Assembly: GCF_900156675.1 (NCBI RefSeq)
Contig: NZ_FTOH01000008.1
Location: 1-64,000, forward strand
From: Thalassolituus maritimus
GTDB taxonomy: Bacteria > Pseudomonadota > Gammaproteobacteria > Pseudomonadales > Oceanobacteraceae
DNA length: 64,000 nucleotides
Direction: 5' to 3'
In this document: in pieces, positions 7,576 through 18,925 of the stretch
Layout of the letters: every line of letters begins with the position of its first letter
How positions within the stretch are numbered: position 1 is the first letter of the stretch
Program-made: the position numbers and the translations under genes
Notes under the pieces: generated by a model
What the model saw: the letters and a program-made list of their open reading frames with translations, nothing else
Told to the model about the DNA's origin: nothing
Database searches by the model: none

Positions 7576-9294
7576 GTGACCCCGTTACGCCAACTCTGGC
7601 AAAACATGATCACACTGTCTGACAACCAGATTGGATTAGCTGGCCTGGCTCTATTAACCGGACTTGTCAGCGCTGGCCTGATTACACTCTTCCGGCTGGC
7701 AATTGAGCTTCCCCTCGTCACTTTCTTTCCGATTGGCTCCGCCGAAAATTTTGAAGGCATGTCGCAGGAGGTACGTTCGCTGCTTCTTCTGGGTGGCGGC
7801 GCCCTGCTGATTCTGTTGTTTTATTGGGTTCCACAAGAACGGCGCAGTATGGGCGTAACCCACGTTCTGCTTCGAATGGAGCGACACCAGGGATACATGC
7901 CCGCCCGCAACATTATACTGCAATGGATTTCTGCGGTAATTGCTTTGGTCAGCGGACACAGTGTTGGTCGTGAAGGCCCGGCAATCCACATAGGTGCAGG
8001 CACGGGAAGTCAGATCGGCCAACACACCGAATTAGCCCATCATCGCTTACGCATTCTCGCGGCGGCTGGCGTCGCAAGTGCGATTTCCGCTTCTTTTAAT
8101 ACTCCGATGGCCGGAGTCATTTTTGCTATGGAAGTTGTACTTCTGGAGTACAGCATCCGCGGTTTTATTCCGATCATCCTCGCCTCCGTTAGCGGAGCCA
8201 TCGTCAGCCGCGCGGTCTTTGGCCATGAGACCGCATTTGATGTTCCAGCGCTCAACCTCACCTCTCTATGGGAAGTCCCCTACATTATGTTGCTCGGCGT
8301 CGTCGCCGGTCTGGTCGCCACGGGTTACATATATCTGGTCAAAGTTATGCAGCGCCTCGGGCACCTGCCTCTCGTCGTCCGTTGGGGAGGCTTGACGCTG
8401 GCAACACTGGCCATCAGTTGGTGGCTACCTGAGATTCTCGGTATCGGTTACGACACCGTAAACGACGCCCTGAACGGCAAAGTAGTGCTCACAACCCTGC
8501 TGCTTCTGTTAATGGCCAAGATGTTTTTATCCAGCTGGGCAGCTGCCGTCAGTTTTCCCGCGGGGCTTATCGGCCCGGTACTATTTATAGGAGCTGCTCT
8601 TGGCGGAGTAATGGGCCAGATTTCTGTCTGGTTAGTGCCGGACTACCCGGTCTTCATCGGCTTTTACACCATGTTAGGTATGGGTGCCATGATGGGGGCG
8701 GTCCTCAGAGCACCGCTGGCAGCGCTCGTTGCTCTGCTTGAGCTGACAGCCAACCCGAATATCATCATGCCTGGTATGCTGTCCGTTGTAATCGCCAGCT
8801 TAGTAGTCAGCGAAGTATTCCGGCTGCCCTCGGTATTCCAGGTGCAGCTTGGAGGCAACGCTCAATACCAGACACCGAGCCCAGTGCGACAGATGCTCCG
8901 AAACACCTGGGTTGCTCAAGCCATGCAGACTTCGGTCGTTGAGGTGCAACGAAAAGTGGGTCGTGAGGCTGCTGGGTTTATCTTGCAACGCGACCCGAGC
9001 TGGCTCCTGATTGCCGGCGAAGACACTCTGATTCGACCAGCCGCGATTGCCGAAGCGCTCGAAACAGACCCGGATGCAGAAACCATTGACCTGTTTACCA
9101 TCCCGGCTGACCGTCAGGCGGCCGCCCGCATTTCGTTAAAAGCGAATCTGCAGGACGCCTTAGACCAGATGCAGGCACATCAATTACAATGGCTGATAGT
9201 GTATCGCGATGAGCGCCGCCATCAGTTTGCAGGCGTGGTATCGCGCGAAGACATCGAGAGTTATTACCAGTATCGTCCGGCACAAGGGGCCTGA
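7576..9294 (+). CDS. clcA: CLC-family chloride channel/transporter with CBS domains
   Basis: A membrane chloride protein of 572 residues. The start is GTG at 7576 with AAGGAA upstream; an ATG at 7606 is an alternative. The CLC core spans about residues 10-430. The anion-gating glutamate is present in GREGP (E133). The segment SFNTPMAGVIFAMEV aligns with the EcClC helix that carries the proton glutamate, but the aligned residue is V187. That is the residue found in animal CLC channels, so the protein may be a channel rather than a proton exchanger (inference). Residues about 440-565 form a divergent CBS pair. Only 3 bp separate it from hemJ. Confidence 0.9.
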   Translation: MTPLRQLWQNMITLSDNQIGLAGLALLTGLVSAGLITLFRLAIELPLVTFFPIGSAENFEGMSQEVRSLLLLGGGALLILLFYWVPQERRSMGVTHVLLRMERHQGYMPARNIILQWISAVIALVSGHSVGREGPAIHIGAGTGSQIGQHTELAHHRLRILAAAGVASAISASFNTPMAGVIFAMEVVLLEYSIRGFIPIILASVSGAIVSRAVFGHETAFDVPALNLTSLWEVPYIMLLGVVAGLVATGYIYLVKVMQRLGHLPLVVRWGGLTLATLAISWWLPEILGIGYDTVNDALNGKVVLTTLLLLLMAKMFLSSWAAAVSFPAGLIGPVLFIGAALGGVMGQISVWLVPDYPVFIGFYTMLGMGAMMGAVLRAPLAALVALLELTANPNIIMPGMLSVVIASLVVSEVFRLPSVFQVQLGGNAQYQTPSPVRQMLRNTWVAQAMQTSVVEVQRKVGREAAGFILQRDPSWLLIAGEDTLIRPAAIAEALETDPDAETIDLFTIPADRQAAARISLKANLQDALDQMQAHQLQWLIVYRDERRHQFAGVVSREDIESYYQYRPAQGA

Positions 9295-9297
9295 TTC

Positions 9298-9726
9298 ATG
9301 ACCTTTCTCTGGCTGAAAGCCTTCCACATCATCGCCGTCGTCACCTGGTTTGCGGCGATTTTCTACTTACCGCGACTGTTTGTGTATCATGCCGACGCCA
9401 ACGATGAGGTGTCCCGAGAGCGTTTCAAAATTATGGAGCGTAAGCTCTATCGCGGCATCATGACGCCATCCATGGTGGTCGTCATCGCCCTGGGCATCTG
9501 GATGTTATCGATGAACACCAGCTTTTATTTCAGCCAGGGCTGGATGCACGCAAAACTCACACTGGTCGCCTTGCTCGTTGTATACCACTTCTATTGCGGC
9601 CACCTGTTAAAAGTATTCAAAGAAGACCGGAACACTCGCAGCCATGTGTTCTACCGCTGGTTTAACGAAGTTCCGGTATTTATTCTGCTCGGCGTCGTCA
9701 TTCTCGTCGTCGTCCGCCCGTTTTAA
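9298..9726 (+). CDS. hemJ: HemJ-type protoporphyrinogen IX oxidase
   Basis: A 142-residue inner-membrane protein of the HemJ/CopD family, which oxidises protoporphyrinogen IX to protoporphyrin IX in many Gram-negative bacteria lacking HemG or HemY. Four hydrophobic segments are visible. The conserved histidine is in LKAFHIIAVVTWFA, with FYLPRLFVYHA after it and the conserved lysine in WMHAKLTLVALLVVYHF. It lies 3 bp after clcA and 15 bp before hemL, another heme-pathway gene, which supports the call. Confidence 0.9.
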   Translation: MTFLWLKAFHIIAVVTWFAAIFYLPRLFVYHADANDEVSRERFKIMERKLYRGIMTPSMVVVIALGIWMLSMNTSFYFSQGWMHAKLTLVALLVVYHFYCGHLLKVFKEDRNTRSHVFYRWFNEVPVFILLGVVILVVVRPF

Positions 9727-9741
9727 TTCCAAGGTATTGTT

Positions 9742-11046
9742 ATGACTTATTCTATTTCCCAGTCAGAAGCGTTGTTCGAAGCTGCTCAGAAACACATCCC
9801 GGGCGGTGTAAATTCTCCAGTACGCGCATTCAAAGGTGTCGGTGGTACCCCCATCTTTTTTGATCACGCCAAAGGTGCGTATGTGTTCGATGCCGACAAC
9901 AACCGTTATATCGATTACGTGGGTAGCTGGGGGCCGATGATTCTTGGCCATTCTGCGGACGAAATTCTGGATGCCGTACGTGCACGTATGGATAAGGGCC
10001 TGAGCTTTGGTGCGCCAACCCATATTGAAATTGAGATGGCTGACGAAGTCTGCAAACTGATCCCGTCGATGGACATGGTGCGCATGGTTAACTCAGGCAC
10101 CGAAGCTACCATGAGCGCAATTCGTCTGGCTCGAGGATTTACCGGCCGCGATAAACTCGTGAAATTTGAGGGCTGCTATCACGGCCATGCTGATTCACTG
10201 TTGGTGAAAGCCGGCTCCGGCATGCTGACTTTAGGCGTTCCGACGTCTCCGGGGGTTCCTGCCAGTGTTGCAGAAAACACCATTACCCTGAACTACAACG
10301 ACCTCGATAGCGTTAAAGAATGCTTCGCGAAAATGGGTGACGACATTGCGTGCGTCATCATCGAGCCTGTCGCGGGCAACATGAACTGCATTCCTCCATC
10401 GAAGTCATTCCTCCAGGGGTTACGCGAGCTTTGCACTGTGCATGGCATTGTGCTTATTTTTGACGAAGTGATGAGTGGCTTCCGCGTATCACTGGGCGGT
10501 GCACAACAATATTACGGCATCACTCCCGACATGACCTGTCTGGGTAAAGTCATCGGTGGCGGTCTGCCCGTTGGTGCCTTTGGTGGTAAGCGCGAAATCA
10601 TGGAATACCTGGCGCCTCTCGGCCCTGTGTATCAGGCAGGGACTCTGTCGGGCAACCCACTGGCAATGGCAGCTGGCCTGGCCATGCTGAAAGCCATTCA
10701 GAAGCCTGGCTTCTACGATCAACTGACTGCACGCGTAAAACAGATGCTGGATGGATTTAAAGCGGCGGCGGATAAACACGGTATTCCATTCACCTCGACC
10801 AGTGCCGGTTCGATGTTTGGTCTGTTCTTCACCGAGCTGAACGAAATTAATGGCTTCCGTGACGTAGCTGATCACTGCGATGGCGAGCGATTCAATCAGT
10901 TCTTCCACGGCATGCTGAAAGAAGGCGTGTACCTCGCACCGTCATCATTCGAAGCCGGATTTATGTCCATTGCGCATACCGAGCAGGATATTGACGACAC
11001 CATCGCTGCCGCCGATCGTGTCATGGCGTCGATCAAGGCGGGTTGA
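9742..11046 (+). CDS. hemL: glutamate-1-semialdehyde 2,1-aminomutase
   Basis: A PLP enzyme that converts glutamate-1-semialdehyde to 5-aminolevulinate, the precursor of heme. The length is normal at 434 residues. The N-terminal signature [18 protein letters not shown], the aspartate motif [11 protein letters not shown] and the PLP-binding lysine in [16 protein letters not shown] are all present. AAGG precedes the ATG. It follows hemJ closely and is followed by a small membrane protein whose GTG start lies just after the hemL stop. Confidence 0.97.
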   Translation: MTYSISQSEALFEAAQKHIPGGVNSPVRAFKGVGGTPIFFDHAKGAYVFDADNNRYIDYVGSWGPMILGHSADEILDAVRARMDKGLSFGAPTHIEIEMADEVCKLIPSMDMVRMVNSGTEATMSAIRLARGFTGRDKLVKFEGCYHGHADSLLVKAGSGMLTLGVPTSPGVPASVAENTITLNYNDLDSVKECFAKMGDDIACVIIEPVAGNMNCIPPSKSFLQGLRELCTVHGIVLIFDEVMSGFRVSLGGAQQYYGITPDMTCLGKVIGGGLPVGAFGGKREIMEYLAPLGPVYQAGTLSGNPLAMAAGLAMLKAIQKPGFYDQLTARVKQMLDGFKAAADKHGIPFTSTSAGSMFGLFFTELNEINGFRDVADHCDGERFNQFFHGMLKEGVYLAPSSFEAGFMSIAHTEQDIDDTIAAADRVMASIKAG

Positions 11047-11047
11047 G

Positions 11048-11635
11048 GTGATCTCAGTTTTGTTTCTCGTCACAGGCCTCGTGCTCGGATGGTTATCGCG
11101 GCCTCGTGCAGGCGAGGTATTGCAGGGAGAGCAGGCGGCCGACCTCTGTGCCGCACTGCTCCTGACCCTGTACGGCAGTTTATTACTGATCTCTCCCTAC
11201 TGGCAGCATGCGGAAACATTGCTGCTGTTGCAGGGACTGAGTTGGTATGCGGCCTTACCTTTATTAGCGCTCGTGGGACTCGCCCGATTCGCGCAATCAG
11301 TCGGTTCACTTCCATCGTGGGATCGCGTCGTATGGGGCCGGATTCTGCTGGCACTATGTGTGGTATTCGAACTCACCCGGAGAGCGAATGAGCTGGACTG
11401 GATTCTCCTCACCAGCCTTGCAGTAGGAGGCCTATCAGCCGTTGCCAGCGCCTGGGTAAAAAGGACACCGGGCCTCGTTGCCTCCGCCGTCATCTGGGCG
11501 ACTCTGAGTTACTGGCCTCTATCCAACTGGCCCGTGATTCAGGTTGAGCTGCTGGCCATGGCAATTGCCACAGCAGTGACGTTTCAGCGTCTTGCAGAAC
11601 ACTGGAGCGACCGACTTCGCACTACCCAACCATGA
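11048..11635 (+). CDS. small polytopic membrane protein, unknown
   Basis: A 195-residue protein not recognised as a named family. The likely start is the GTG at 11048, immediately after the hemL stop, because the residues upstream belong to hemL read in another frame. At least six hydrophobic segments are visible, including ISVLFLVTGLVLGWL near the N-terminus, LLTLYGSLLLISPYW, ALPLLALVGLARF and LLAMAIATAVTF near the C-terminus. Its position suggests co-transcription with hemL, but it has no catalytic motif that would link it to heme synthesis. Confidence 0.65.
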   Translation: MISVLFLVTGLVLGWLSRPRAGEVLQGEQAADLCAALLLTLYGSLLLISPYWQHAETLLLLQGLSWYAALPLLALVGLARFAQSVGSLPSWDRVVWGRILLALCVVFELTRRANELDWILLTSLAVGGLSAVASAWVKRTPGLVASAVIWATLSYWPLSNWPVIQVELLAMAIATAVTFQRLAEHWSDRLRTTQP

Positions 11636-11738
11636 CACCGAATTGACATAGCGCAACCAGACATACCTGTCAGGTTACCGTCGAAAATACCTGATCGGCC
11701 TAGTATGGAATAAAAGTATATCCAAACAGGCCTGTTTT

Positions 11739-14700
11739 ATGAGAGTTCTCTGGAGCGCCTCCGCCCTCTTCTCGCTCAGTGTTCATGTTGCCGCTGCCCC
11801 ACTATTGTCATTCGACAGCATAACGGACTCCCCAGAAAATCAGACAAGCACCGGGCTGGATGTCGCTGGTTTGCTGGACCCGGCCAACATTGGTTTGATT
11901 AACTTCACCATCGTTGGCGGCGACGACGCTCACCTGTTTACAACATCCGGAACCAACCTGCTGTTCTCGTCAGCGCCTGATTATGAAATACCTCTTGATG
12001 CGGATGGTGACAACCGCTACGAACTGATACTGCAGTCCCCGCTGGTCGGCCTGATCACCAAGAATGTCGCCATTGATGTCACCAACCTGAACGACAACAG
12101 CCCGGTGATTTCCTCCGGTACCAGCGTCACCATCGACGAAAATATCATTAATACGGGATACATTCTGACGGCCTCAGACGCTGACGGAGACGTTCTCATC
12201 GACCGGATCTCAGGCGGCGTGGATGCCGCTCTGTTTGAACTGGTCGATGGTGAATTGCGTTTCAAAACGGCCCCGGATCATGAAGACCCACAGGACTCGA
12301 ACGGCGATAACATCTATCTGGTCGATCTCGAAGTCAGCGACGGCCTGAATCTGGTGGACGTCAGCGTCAGCGTCACAATCGAAAATATCAATGATGTGGC
12401 ACCGACCTGGACCGGGTCGACCGTCATCACCTTAGTAGAAGGGCTGATCGCCACCGGACTCCTGACGAACAGTACCTATGACCTCGAAGGCGACTCTCTG
12501 TCCGTCAGCATCAATGGCGGTGTCGATGCCACACTGTTCGACATCGTCAACGGCGAAATCGTATTCCTCTCAGCGCCAGATGCAGAAAACCCGCTCGATG
12601 CTGGCCTCGATAATATCTACAACCTGCAGATTGCCATCGACGACGCCGTGCATGTCACCACTCAGAATCTGAGCATTGAGATTCTGCCTGACTATGACGG
12701 TGACGGTATCGCCGATGTCATTGACGCCGACGATGACAACGATGGTTACGATGACACCGTCGAACTCAGTGAAGGCACGGACCCGGAAGACGCTTCCAGC
12801 ACGCCGGCCGACCAGGACGGCGACTACATTCCCGACAGCACAGACCCCGACCGCGACGGTGATGGCATCGACAACGCCACAGAAGCCAGTAACGGCACTA
12901 ACCCAGACAACCCGGATACCGACGGCGATGGCAGCGATGACGCCAGCGAAGGGACAACCGACTCGGATGGCGACGGCCAGATTGATGCGGTTGAATCGTC
13001 CATAACCGACACGGATTTTGATGGCGTCAGTGATCAGAACGACAGCGTCAATAACGACGGTTCGAATGACACCGACGGCGACGGCATCAGCAATGAAAAT
13101 GAAACCGCGGTAGGTACCGACCCCGAGAACGCGTCCGACACCCCAGCCGACAGCGACGGTGACGGCACACCGGACACCATTGACAGCGACCGAGACGGTG
13201 ACGGGGTCAGCAATACGGACGAAGCCACCAACGGCACCGATCCGGACGACGCCGACAGCGATGGCGACGGTAAAAACGACGGCACAGAAGGCACAACAGA
13301 CACCGATGGCGATGGCACCATTGATGCGCTCGAGTCTGCATCAGCGGACGCTGACAGTGATGGCGTGAGCAATGAACGCGACGCGGCAAACAACGACGGC
13401 AGCAACGACACCGACGGCGACGGCATCAGTAATGCCAATGAAACCGCTGCTGGCAGCGACCCGGAGGATGCCGCCGATACGCCAGCAGACCAGGATAATG
13501 ACGGCATTCCAGATGGACTCGACAGCGACCGCGATGGCGACAACGTCAGTAACGCCGACGAAACCACCAACGGTACCAATCCAGATAATCCGGACAGCGA
13601 CGGCGATGGCCAGAGGGATGACGCCGAGGGGACAACGGACAGCGACGGCGATGGCACCATCGACGCTCTGGAATCAAATCAGACCGACACCGATGGTGAT
13701 GGCGTCAACGACCAGGCCGATGCCGACAACAACAGCGGTGCCAACGATACCGACGGCGATGGCATCAGCAATGCTAATGAAACCGCTGCTGGCACCGATC
13801 CGCAGAACCCTTCTGATACCCCAGCAGATCAGGATGGCGATGGCATTCCTGACAGCGTGGACAGTGATCGTGATGGCGACGGCGTCGCCAACACGGTTGA
13901 AGCCAGCAACGGTACAGATCCTGACGTCAGTGATACCGACGGCGATGGCGCAGACGACGGCACCGAAGGCACTGCAGACAGTGACGGTGACGGCGTGATC
14001 GACGCACTGGAATCCAGCACTACCGACAGCGATGCGGATGGAGTCCCAGACCAGAATGACAGCGCCAACAACGATGGCAGCAACGATACTGACGGCGACG
14101 GCATCAGCAATGCTCAAGAAACCTCATTAGGTTCAGATCCGCAGAATGCATCAGATACCCCGGCGGATCTGGACGGCGATGGCATTCCTGATGGGCTAGA
14201 CAGCGACCGCGATGGCGATGGTTACAGCAACAGCCAGGAAACCGCCGCTGGCACCGACCCGGACGATGCTGCCAGCGCCCCCACCGATCTAGACGGCGAT
14301 GGCACGCCTGACAGCAGCGACCCCGACATCGACGGCGACGGCATCGACAACAGCACTGAGACCAGCAACGGCACGAACCCCAATAACCCTGACACCGACA
14401 ACGACGGCAGTAACGACGCGGTAGAAGGTACGGCAGACACAGACGGAGATGGCGCGATCGATGCGGTTGAGTCGGACAGCAATGACGCCGACAACGACGG
14501 TGTGGCTGACCAGTTCGACGCCGAAAACAATAATCCCGCCAACGACACTGATGGCGATGGCATCAGCAACCAGCAGGAAACAGCAGCCGGCACCGACCCG
14601 CGTAACGCCTCGGACACGCCTTCTGATCTCGACGGTGATGGCATCCCTGACAGCGTTGATACCGACCGCGACGGCGACGGCGTCAGCAACAGCGATGAGG

Positions 14701-16916
14701 GCGTAAACGGCACCGACCCCGATGATGCAGATACCGACAATGACGGCACTAACGATGGTGCAGAAGGCACCTCCGACAGCGATGGCGACGGCACCATTGA
14801 TGCCCTCGAGTCATCACAGGCAGACGCCGATAATGATGGCGTCAGCGATCAGTACGACGCCAACGACGCCGACCCGAACAACGACACGGACGGTGATGGC
14901 ATCGGCAATACATTCGAATTCAGTGCCGACAGCGATCCACGCAATCCGAACGACACACCGCCCGACTCAGATGGCGATGGCATCCCTGATAGCCTGGACA
15001 GCGACCGCGATGGCGATGGTGTCAGTGACTCAGATGAAATTGCCAATGGCACGACCCGTTCCAACCCGGACAGCGACGGCGATGGTAAAAACGATGGTGT
15101 CGAGGGTACCGCAGACAGCGACGCTGATGGCGTGATTGATGCCCTCGAATCCGCGGTAACCGACTCCGACAACGACGGCGTCCCGGATGAACTGGACGCC
15201 GCCAACAATGATCCGGGCAACGACAGCGACAACGACGGCATCAGCAACAGTTATGAAACCGCCGCCGGTACTGATCCGCTAAATGGAAGTGACACACCGT
15301 CTGATCAGGACGGCGACGGCATTCCTGACAGCCTCGATGGCGATCGGGATGGCGACGGATACAGCAACAGTACCGAAACCTCTGCGGGTACAGACCCGGA
15401 TGACGGTGCCAGCGTGCCTGCGGATCAGGACGGCGACGGCACACCGGACTACATCGACAATGATCGCGACGGCGACGGTCTGAACAACTCGACCGAAGTA
15501 CTTTACGGTACCAATCCCGATGACCCGGACAGCGATGCCGACGGCACAAACGACGGGGAAGAGTATGGTCAGGACACGGATCACGATGGTGCGGTCGATG
15601 CGCTGGAATCGCTGATCAATGATACCGACAGTGATGGCGTATCCGACCAGGAAGACGCTGCCAACCTGAATCCGAACAACGACAGCGATAACGATGGACT
15701 GTCCAACATTGACGAGACCACCGCGGGTTACGACCCATTGAATGACGACAGCGATGGTGATGGCCTCATTGATGGCGACGATATCGCACCGCTAGACGCT
15801 TTATCTGACTCTGACAGTGACGGACTCAACGATGCAACGGAAACAAGTATTGGCAGTAACCCGCTCGACGATGACACCGACGGCGATAGCCTCAGTGATT
15901 TCCTCGAAGCTCGCATTAACCGCGAAGGCCTGCCGCGGGACACCGATAATGATGGCATGCCAGACTATGACGACATCGACGACGATGGCGACGGAGAACT
16001 CACAGCAGATGAGAGCGGTGACAGTGATGGCGACGGAATAGATGATGCTTACGACGCTGACGATGCGGCCGATTCCACAACCAATGACAGCGATCTTGAT
16101 GGCCTGCGCGATGAGGTAGAGTGCACAGTCACCCAGTGTGAAGACAGTGACGCCGATGGCGTGCCTGACTATATGGACGAAGACAGCGACAACAATGCAG
16201 TGCTGGACAGCGACGAAGTGCGCCCGCTGCTCGACTCTGACGGCGATGGTATTGCTGATTACCGCGATGACGATGATGACGGCGATGGCGTCGATGATCT
16301 GACCGAGATCCCAGACCCACTGAATCCATTAAGTGCGGATTTCGACAACGACGGTATCGCCGATCATCTGGACGCGGACAGTGACCTGACCGATGGCACA
16401 AACGATGGCGACCATGACGGCATCAGCGACACTGAGGAGTGGGGAACCGGCAGTGATCCGCGCGATACGGACGGAGATCTGATTCCTGACTATGCCGATC
16501 CCGACTCGGATAATGATGGTCTGGCCGATGTGTCAGAAGCCCTGTTGGACTCAGATGGCGACGGTATTCTTAATTACCTCGAAAGCCGACTGTCAGACAG
16601 CGATAACGATGGCGTCAACGACGAGGCCGACGAAGCGAACGAGAGCCCGGAAAACGATACCGATGGCGACGGTTTCAGTAATCAAGCCGAACTGGATGGC
16701 GGCACCGATCCCCAGAATGCGGAGAGCTTCCCCGGAAGTGATGCATTAGCAGACCAGACGGACGCCACTCAGAGCGACGGTGGTTCCGCATCCGGTAGTA
16801 TCAATCTGTTCAGTATTCTTCTCGGGCTTGTACTCATCAGTATCCGCTTAATGACCGGAAGCCGGCACGTCGAACGTGACTCCGATCGCAATCGGGGTCA
16901 CAACGGCACCGGTTGA
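11739..16916 (+). CDS. giant secreted Ca-binding protein: cadherin-like domains plus thrombospondin type 3 repeats
   Basis: A 1725-residue, extremely acidic protein. Residues 1-20 are a signal peptide ending in HVAAAP. Residues about 20-318 form three cadherin-like domains marked by [17 protein letters not shown] and the recurring [10 protein letters not shown] type motif. From residue about 320 to 1665 the chain is almost entirely DxDxDG-type thrombospondin 3 repeats, which bind calcium. Residues 331-1314 fall into regular 113- or 153-residue modules (see the repeat entry). The C-terminus has a Gly/Ser stretch, a membrane segment ([17 protein letters not shown]) and a basic tail. This resembles a C-terminal sorting or anchoring signal such as GlyGly-CTERM, but that is not certain. 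Likely a cell-surface or matrix adhesin (inference). Confidence 0.85.
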   Translation: MRVLWSASALFSLSVHVAAAPLLSFDSITDSPENQTSTGLDVAGLLDPANIGLINFTIVGGDDAHLFTTSGTNLLFSSAPDYEIPLDADGDNRYELILQSPLVGLITKNVAIDVTNLNDNSPVISSGTSVTIDENIINTGYILTASDADGDVLIDRISGGVDAALFELVDGELRFKTAPDHEDPQDSNGDNIYLVDLEVSDGLNLVDVSVSVTIENINDVAPTWTGSTVITLVEGLIATGLLTNSTYDLEGDSLSVSINGGVDATLFDIVNGEIVFLSAPDAENPLDAGLDNIYNLQIAIDDAVHVTTQNLSIEILPDYDGDGIADVIDADDDNDGYDDTVELSEGTDPEDASSTPADQDGDYIPDSTDPDRDGDGIDNATEASNGTNPDNPDTDGDGSDDASEGTTDSDGDGQIDAVESSITDTDFDGVSDQNDSVNNDGSNDTDGDGISNENETAVGTDPENASDTPADSDGDGTPDTIDSDRDGDGVSNTDEATNGTDPDDADSDGDGKNDGTEGTTDTDGDGTIDALESASADADSDGVSNERDAANNDGSNDTDGDGISNANETAAGSDPEDAADTPADQDNDGIPDGLDSDRDGDNVSNADETTNGTNPDNPDSDGDGQRDDAEGTTDSDGDGTIDALESNQTDTDGDGVNDQADADNNSGANDTDGDGISNANETAAGTDPQNPSDTPADQDGDGIPDSVDSDRDGDGVANTVEASNGTDPDVSDTDGDGADDGTEGTADSDGDGVIDALESSTTDSDADGVPDQNDSANNDGSNDTDGDGISNAQETSLGSDPQNASDTPADLDGDGIPDGLDSDRDGDGYSNSQETAAGTDPDDAASAPTDLDGDGTPDSSDPDIDGDGIDNSTETSNGTNPNNPDTDNDGSNDAVEGTADTDGDGAIDAVESDSNDADNDGVADQFDAENNNPANDTDGDGISNQQETAAGTDPRNASDTPSDLDGDGIPDSVDTDRDGDGVSNSDEGVNGTDPDDADTDNDGTNDGAEGTSDSDGDGTIDALESSQADADNDGVSDQYDANDADPNNDTDGDGIGNTFEFSADSDPRNPNDTPPDSDGDGIPDSLDSDRDGDGVSDSDEIANGTTRSNPDSDGDGKNDGVEGTADSDADGVIDALESAVTDSDNDGVPDELDAANNDPGNDSDNDGISNSYETAAGTDPLNGSDTPSDQDGDGIPDSLDGDRDGDGYSNSTETSAGTDPDDGASVPADQDGDGTPDYIDNDRDGDGLNNSTEVLYGTNPDDPDSDADGTNDGEEYGQDTDHDGAVDALESLINDTDSDGVSDQEDAANLNPNNDSDNDGLSNIDETTAGYDPLNDDSDGDGLIDGDDIAPLDALSDSDSDGLNDATETSIGSNPLDDDTDGDSLSDFLEARINREGLPRDTDNDGMPDYDDIDDDGDGELTADESGDSDGDGIDDAYDADDAADSTTNDSDLDGLRDEVECTVTQCEDSDADGVPDYMDEDSDNNAVLDSDEVRPLLDSDGDGIADYRDDDDDGDGVDDLTEIPDPLNPLSADFDNDGIADHLDADSDLTDGTNDGDHDGISDTEEWGTGSDPRDTDGDLIPDYADPDSDNDGLADVSEALLDSDGDGILNYLESRLSDSDNDGVNDEADEANESPENDTDGDGFSNQAELDGGTDPQNAESFPGSDALADQTDATQSDGGSASGSINLFSILLGLVLISIRLMTGSRHVERDSDRNRGHNGTG
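12729..15680 (+). repeat. hierarchical in-frame tandem array: 339/459 bp modules in 1137 bp superunits
   Basis: Modules begin at 12729, 13068, 13407, 13746, 14085, 14544, 14883 and 15222, and the array ends at 15680. Steps are exactly 339 bp (113 codons), except the modules at 14085 and 15222, which are 459 bp (153 codons). The long form carries a second copy of the 40-codon opening subunit. The order is A A [A A B][A A B], so 13407-14543 and 14544-15680 are two tandem 1137 bp superunits. Copies differ at many third positions and some residues, so the duplication is not recent. Confidence 0.85.
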
Positions 16917-16990
16917 CGACCCTCCGCTTTCTTTTCAGAAATTTTGTCTACACTGGAAGTAATACCAACAGTACTTATGTGGTTATCGCT

Positions 16991-18505
16991 ATGATTCCAT
17001 CACCTGCAATAATTAAATTCTACCAAAATGCAGACGCATTCTTTTTCCGCCTGACCCTCGCACTACTTGTTGTGTCTCTGCTTTTGGCGAGCTGGCACAA
17101 CACCTGGTTAGAAGCCGTCCTGGTTGGTGTACCCGCCGTCGCGGTTCCCGCTATGATCAGCAAAGCCATGCCTGGCCATCGCTTAACCCGTATTTCATTT
17201 GCGGCATCATTGATGATTTTCTCGGCGCTGCATATTCATCAGGCTCATGGTTTGATTGAAATGCATTTTGGTATCTTTGCTCTGCTTGCTGCGCTCCTTT
17301 ATTACCGCGACCAGCTTACTATCATTACTGCAGCGGCCGTGATCGCAACTCATCATCTGGTATTTAACTACCTCCAGGAAATGGGTTCCGGCGTGTATAT
17401 ATTTGAGTACCATGCAGGCCTCGATATGACTACTGGCCTGGAGATCGTACTTTTACACGCTGCCTTCGTCGTATTTGAGGCGGGCGTTCTCGTATATCTT
17501 TCCCGTAAGAGCTGGGCAGAATTCCTTCAGAGTGTTGAGTTGCTCAGTATTGGTGAGCATCTACAAAAAGAAGGTCAGATTGATCTTTCCTATCAACTGG
17601 ATAAACCTCAGTCTGCCTTCGGACATACCTTTAACACCTTTTTTGCTCAGATCAATGAACTCGTCAATGAAGCCCGTGAACTGTCTTGTGAAATTTCGGG
17701 GATCAGTGATGATTTCGATAAGTCATGTAAAACTGTCGAGTCAGGCTCCAGCAAGCAAAGTGACGAAACAGATCTGATTGCTTCCGCCACTCAGGAAATG
17801 ACCAGCGCGATGGAGGAGATAAATCGCTTTTCAGATGAAGCCGCCAAGTCTGCGACATCTGCAACCGAAGTCTCAGCTGCCAGCGATAAAGAAATCCGTG
17901 CAGCCCGCACCAGCATTGAGCGTTTAGAGCAAAATATTAAAACCGCTAACACTGTTATCGAGAACCTGGACTCAGAAAGTAACAATATCGGCTCTGTGTT
18001 ATCTGTAATTCAGGGCATTGCGGAACAAACGAATCTTTTAGCACTGAATGCCGCTATTGAAGCTGCCCGTGCAGGTGAGCAGGGTCGCGGCTTCGCGGTT
18101 GTTGCAGATGAAGTCCGTACCCTGGCATCACGTACTCATGAGAGTACGGAAGAGATCCAGCGAATGATTGAACAGTTGCAGAAGGGCTCAAGTGAAGCGG
18201 TGAGCGCAATGGAAACATCACTGAGCGGTGTTGGCGAAAGTGTCAGCCAGATAGGTCATATCGATGAGCAGCTACGACTGATAAAATCAGCGGTAGAATC
18301 TATGAGTACGATGAATCAACAAATTGCTCAAGCTATTCGCGAGCAGAACCTGGCGGTCAACGAGGTCAATGGCAACATTATTTCGATCCGCGAAATCGGG
18401 GACTCGAACTTGGGACTGGCTCAGGCCTCGAAGGCTAAAACGGGGCAGCTATCGAACATGGCTGGTAAGCTTGCTGGTTTACTGGCCAACTTTAAGACGC
18501 ACTAG
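16991..18505 (+). CDS. methyl-accepting chemotaxis protein with membrane-embedded His-rich sensor
   Basis: A 504-residue chemoreceptor. The ATG at 16991 is chosen because upstream residues look non-coding; its ribosome binding site is weak. The N-terminal about 190 residues hold some six membrane segments rather than a periplasmic ligand pocket, with histidines in [16 protein letters not shown] and [10 protein letters not shown]. The signalling part contains the hairpin tip signature [20 protein letters not shown] and [15 protein letters not shown]. No HAMP domain is obvious. The histidine-bearing membrane region suggests a metal, redox or energy sensor (inference). It starts 75 bp after the giant acidic protein and ends at a strong terminator. 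Confidence 0.9.
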   Translation: MIPSPAIIKFYQNADAFFFRLTLALLVVSLLLASWHNTWLEAVLVGVPAVAVPAMISKAMPGHRLTRISFAASLMIFSALHIHQAHGLIEMHFGIFALLAALLYYRDQLTIITAAAVIATHHLVFNYLQEMGSGVYIFEYHAGLDMTTGLEIVLLHAAFVVFEAGVLVYLSRKSWAEFLQSVELLSIGEHLQKEGQIDLSYQLDKPQSAFGHTFNTFFAQINELVNEARELSCEISGISDDFDKSCKTVESGSSKQSDETDLIASATQEMTSAMEEINRFSDEAAKSATSATEVSAASDKEIRAARTSIERLEQNIKTANTVIENLDSESNNIGSVLSVIQGIAEQTNLLALNAAIEAARAGEQGRGFAVVADEVRTLASRTHESTEEIQRMIEQLQKGSSEAVSAMETSLSGVGESVSQIGHIDEQLRLIKSAVESMSTMNQQIAQAIREQNLAVNEVNGNIISIREIGDSNLGLAQASKAKTGQLSNMAGKLAGLLANFKTH

Positions 18506-18522
18506 ATCTCTCACACCATAAA

Positions 18523-18550
18523 AAACGGCCACTATTATGTGGCCGTTTCT
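18523..18550. terminator. bidirectional intrinsic terminator
   Basis: The stem AAACGGCCAC (18523-18532) pairs with GTGGCCGTTT (18539-18548) around a TATTAT loop. An A-tract lies on the left and a T-tract on the right, so it can end both the chemoreceptor (+) and lpoP (-) transcripts. Confidence 0.85.
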
Positions 18551-18925
18551 TTATAACTGAAATTCCAGCTCGTAGAGGAGATAACTCAGCATTTCATCCT
18601 CTTCGTCAGCAAAGACACGGGCTCTTTCCAGTAATTGACGAGCGCGTGCATTGTCGCCCGCCGCTGCGTATGTTTTCGCCTGACGGTAGAGCACATAGGG
18701 ATTTCTCGGCTCAATGCGTCGTGCCTGATCAAGGTACGTCAGCGCTGCGCTCCAGTTGCCTGCCTTAGCTGCATCATCTGCCTGACCAAACAACATTTTT
18801 ACGGCGGGATGATCAGTACCACCCTGATACTGTCCGTAGTTTTCCGTGGGGCCATCCTGCGTTGATGTGCTCGCACACGCCGTTAGAAAGCCAACTACTG
18901 CGATCAAAACAATCGTTCGAACCAT
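18551..18925 (-). CDS. lpoP: TPR lipoprotein, LpoP-like activator of PBP1b
   Basis: A 124-residue outer-membrane lipoprotein. The signal peptide ends in the lipobox LTAC with Cys17. The mature part holds about two tetratricopeptide units (AAKAGNWSAALTYLDQARR, AKTYAAAGDNARARQLL). In Pseudomonas aeruginosa a TPR lipoprotein of this type, LpoP, is encoded next to PBP1b and stimulates its transpeptidase. Here the gene overlaps the 3' end of mrcB by 22 bp on the same strand, which strongly suggests the same pairing. The gene ends at a bidirectional terminator. Confidence 0.8.
   Translation of the reverse strand: MVRTIVLIAVVGFLTACASTSTQDGPTENYGQYQGGTDHPAVKMLFGQADDAAKAGNWSAALTYLDQARRIEPRNPYVLYRQAKTYAAAGDNARARQLLERARVFADEEDEMLSYLLYELEFQL

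Noticed and set aside
7443-7760. 105-codon minus-strand frame in the argC-clcA gap
   Set aside because: It overlaps the clcA 5' end, and its product has no plausible domain or membrane pattern.
13034-13660. Long Ser/Pro-rich open frames antisense to the giant acidic gene
   Set aside because: They are the complement of repeated Asp/Gly codons (GAC, GGC, GAT), have no ribosome binding sites and recur at every repeat.
12729-15680. Regular repeats that might suggest a CRISPR array
   Set aside because: The units are in frame, 339 or 459 bp long and have no unique spacers; they encode protein modules.
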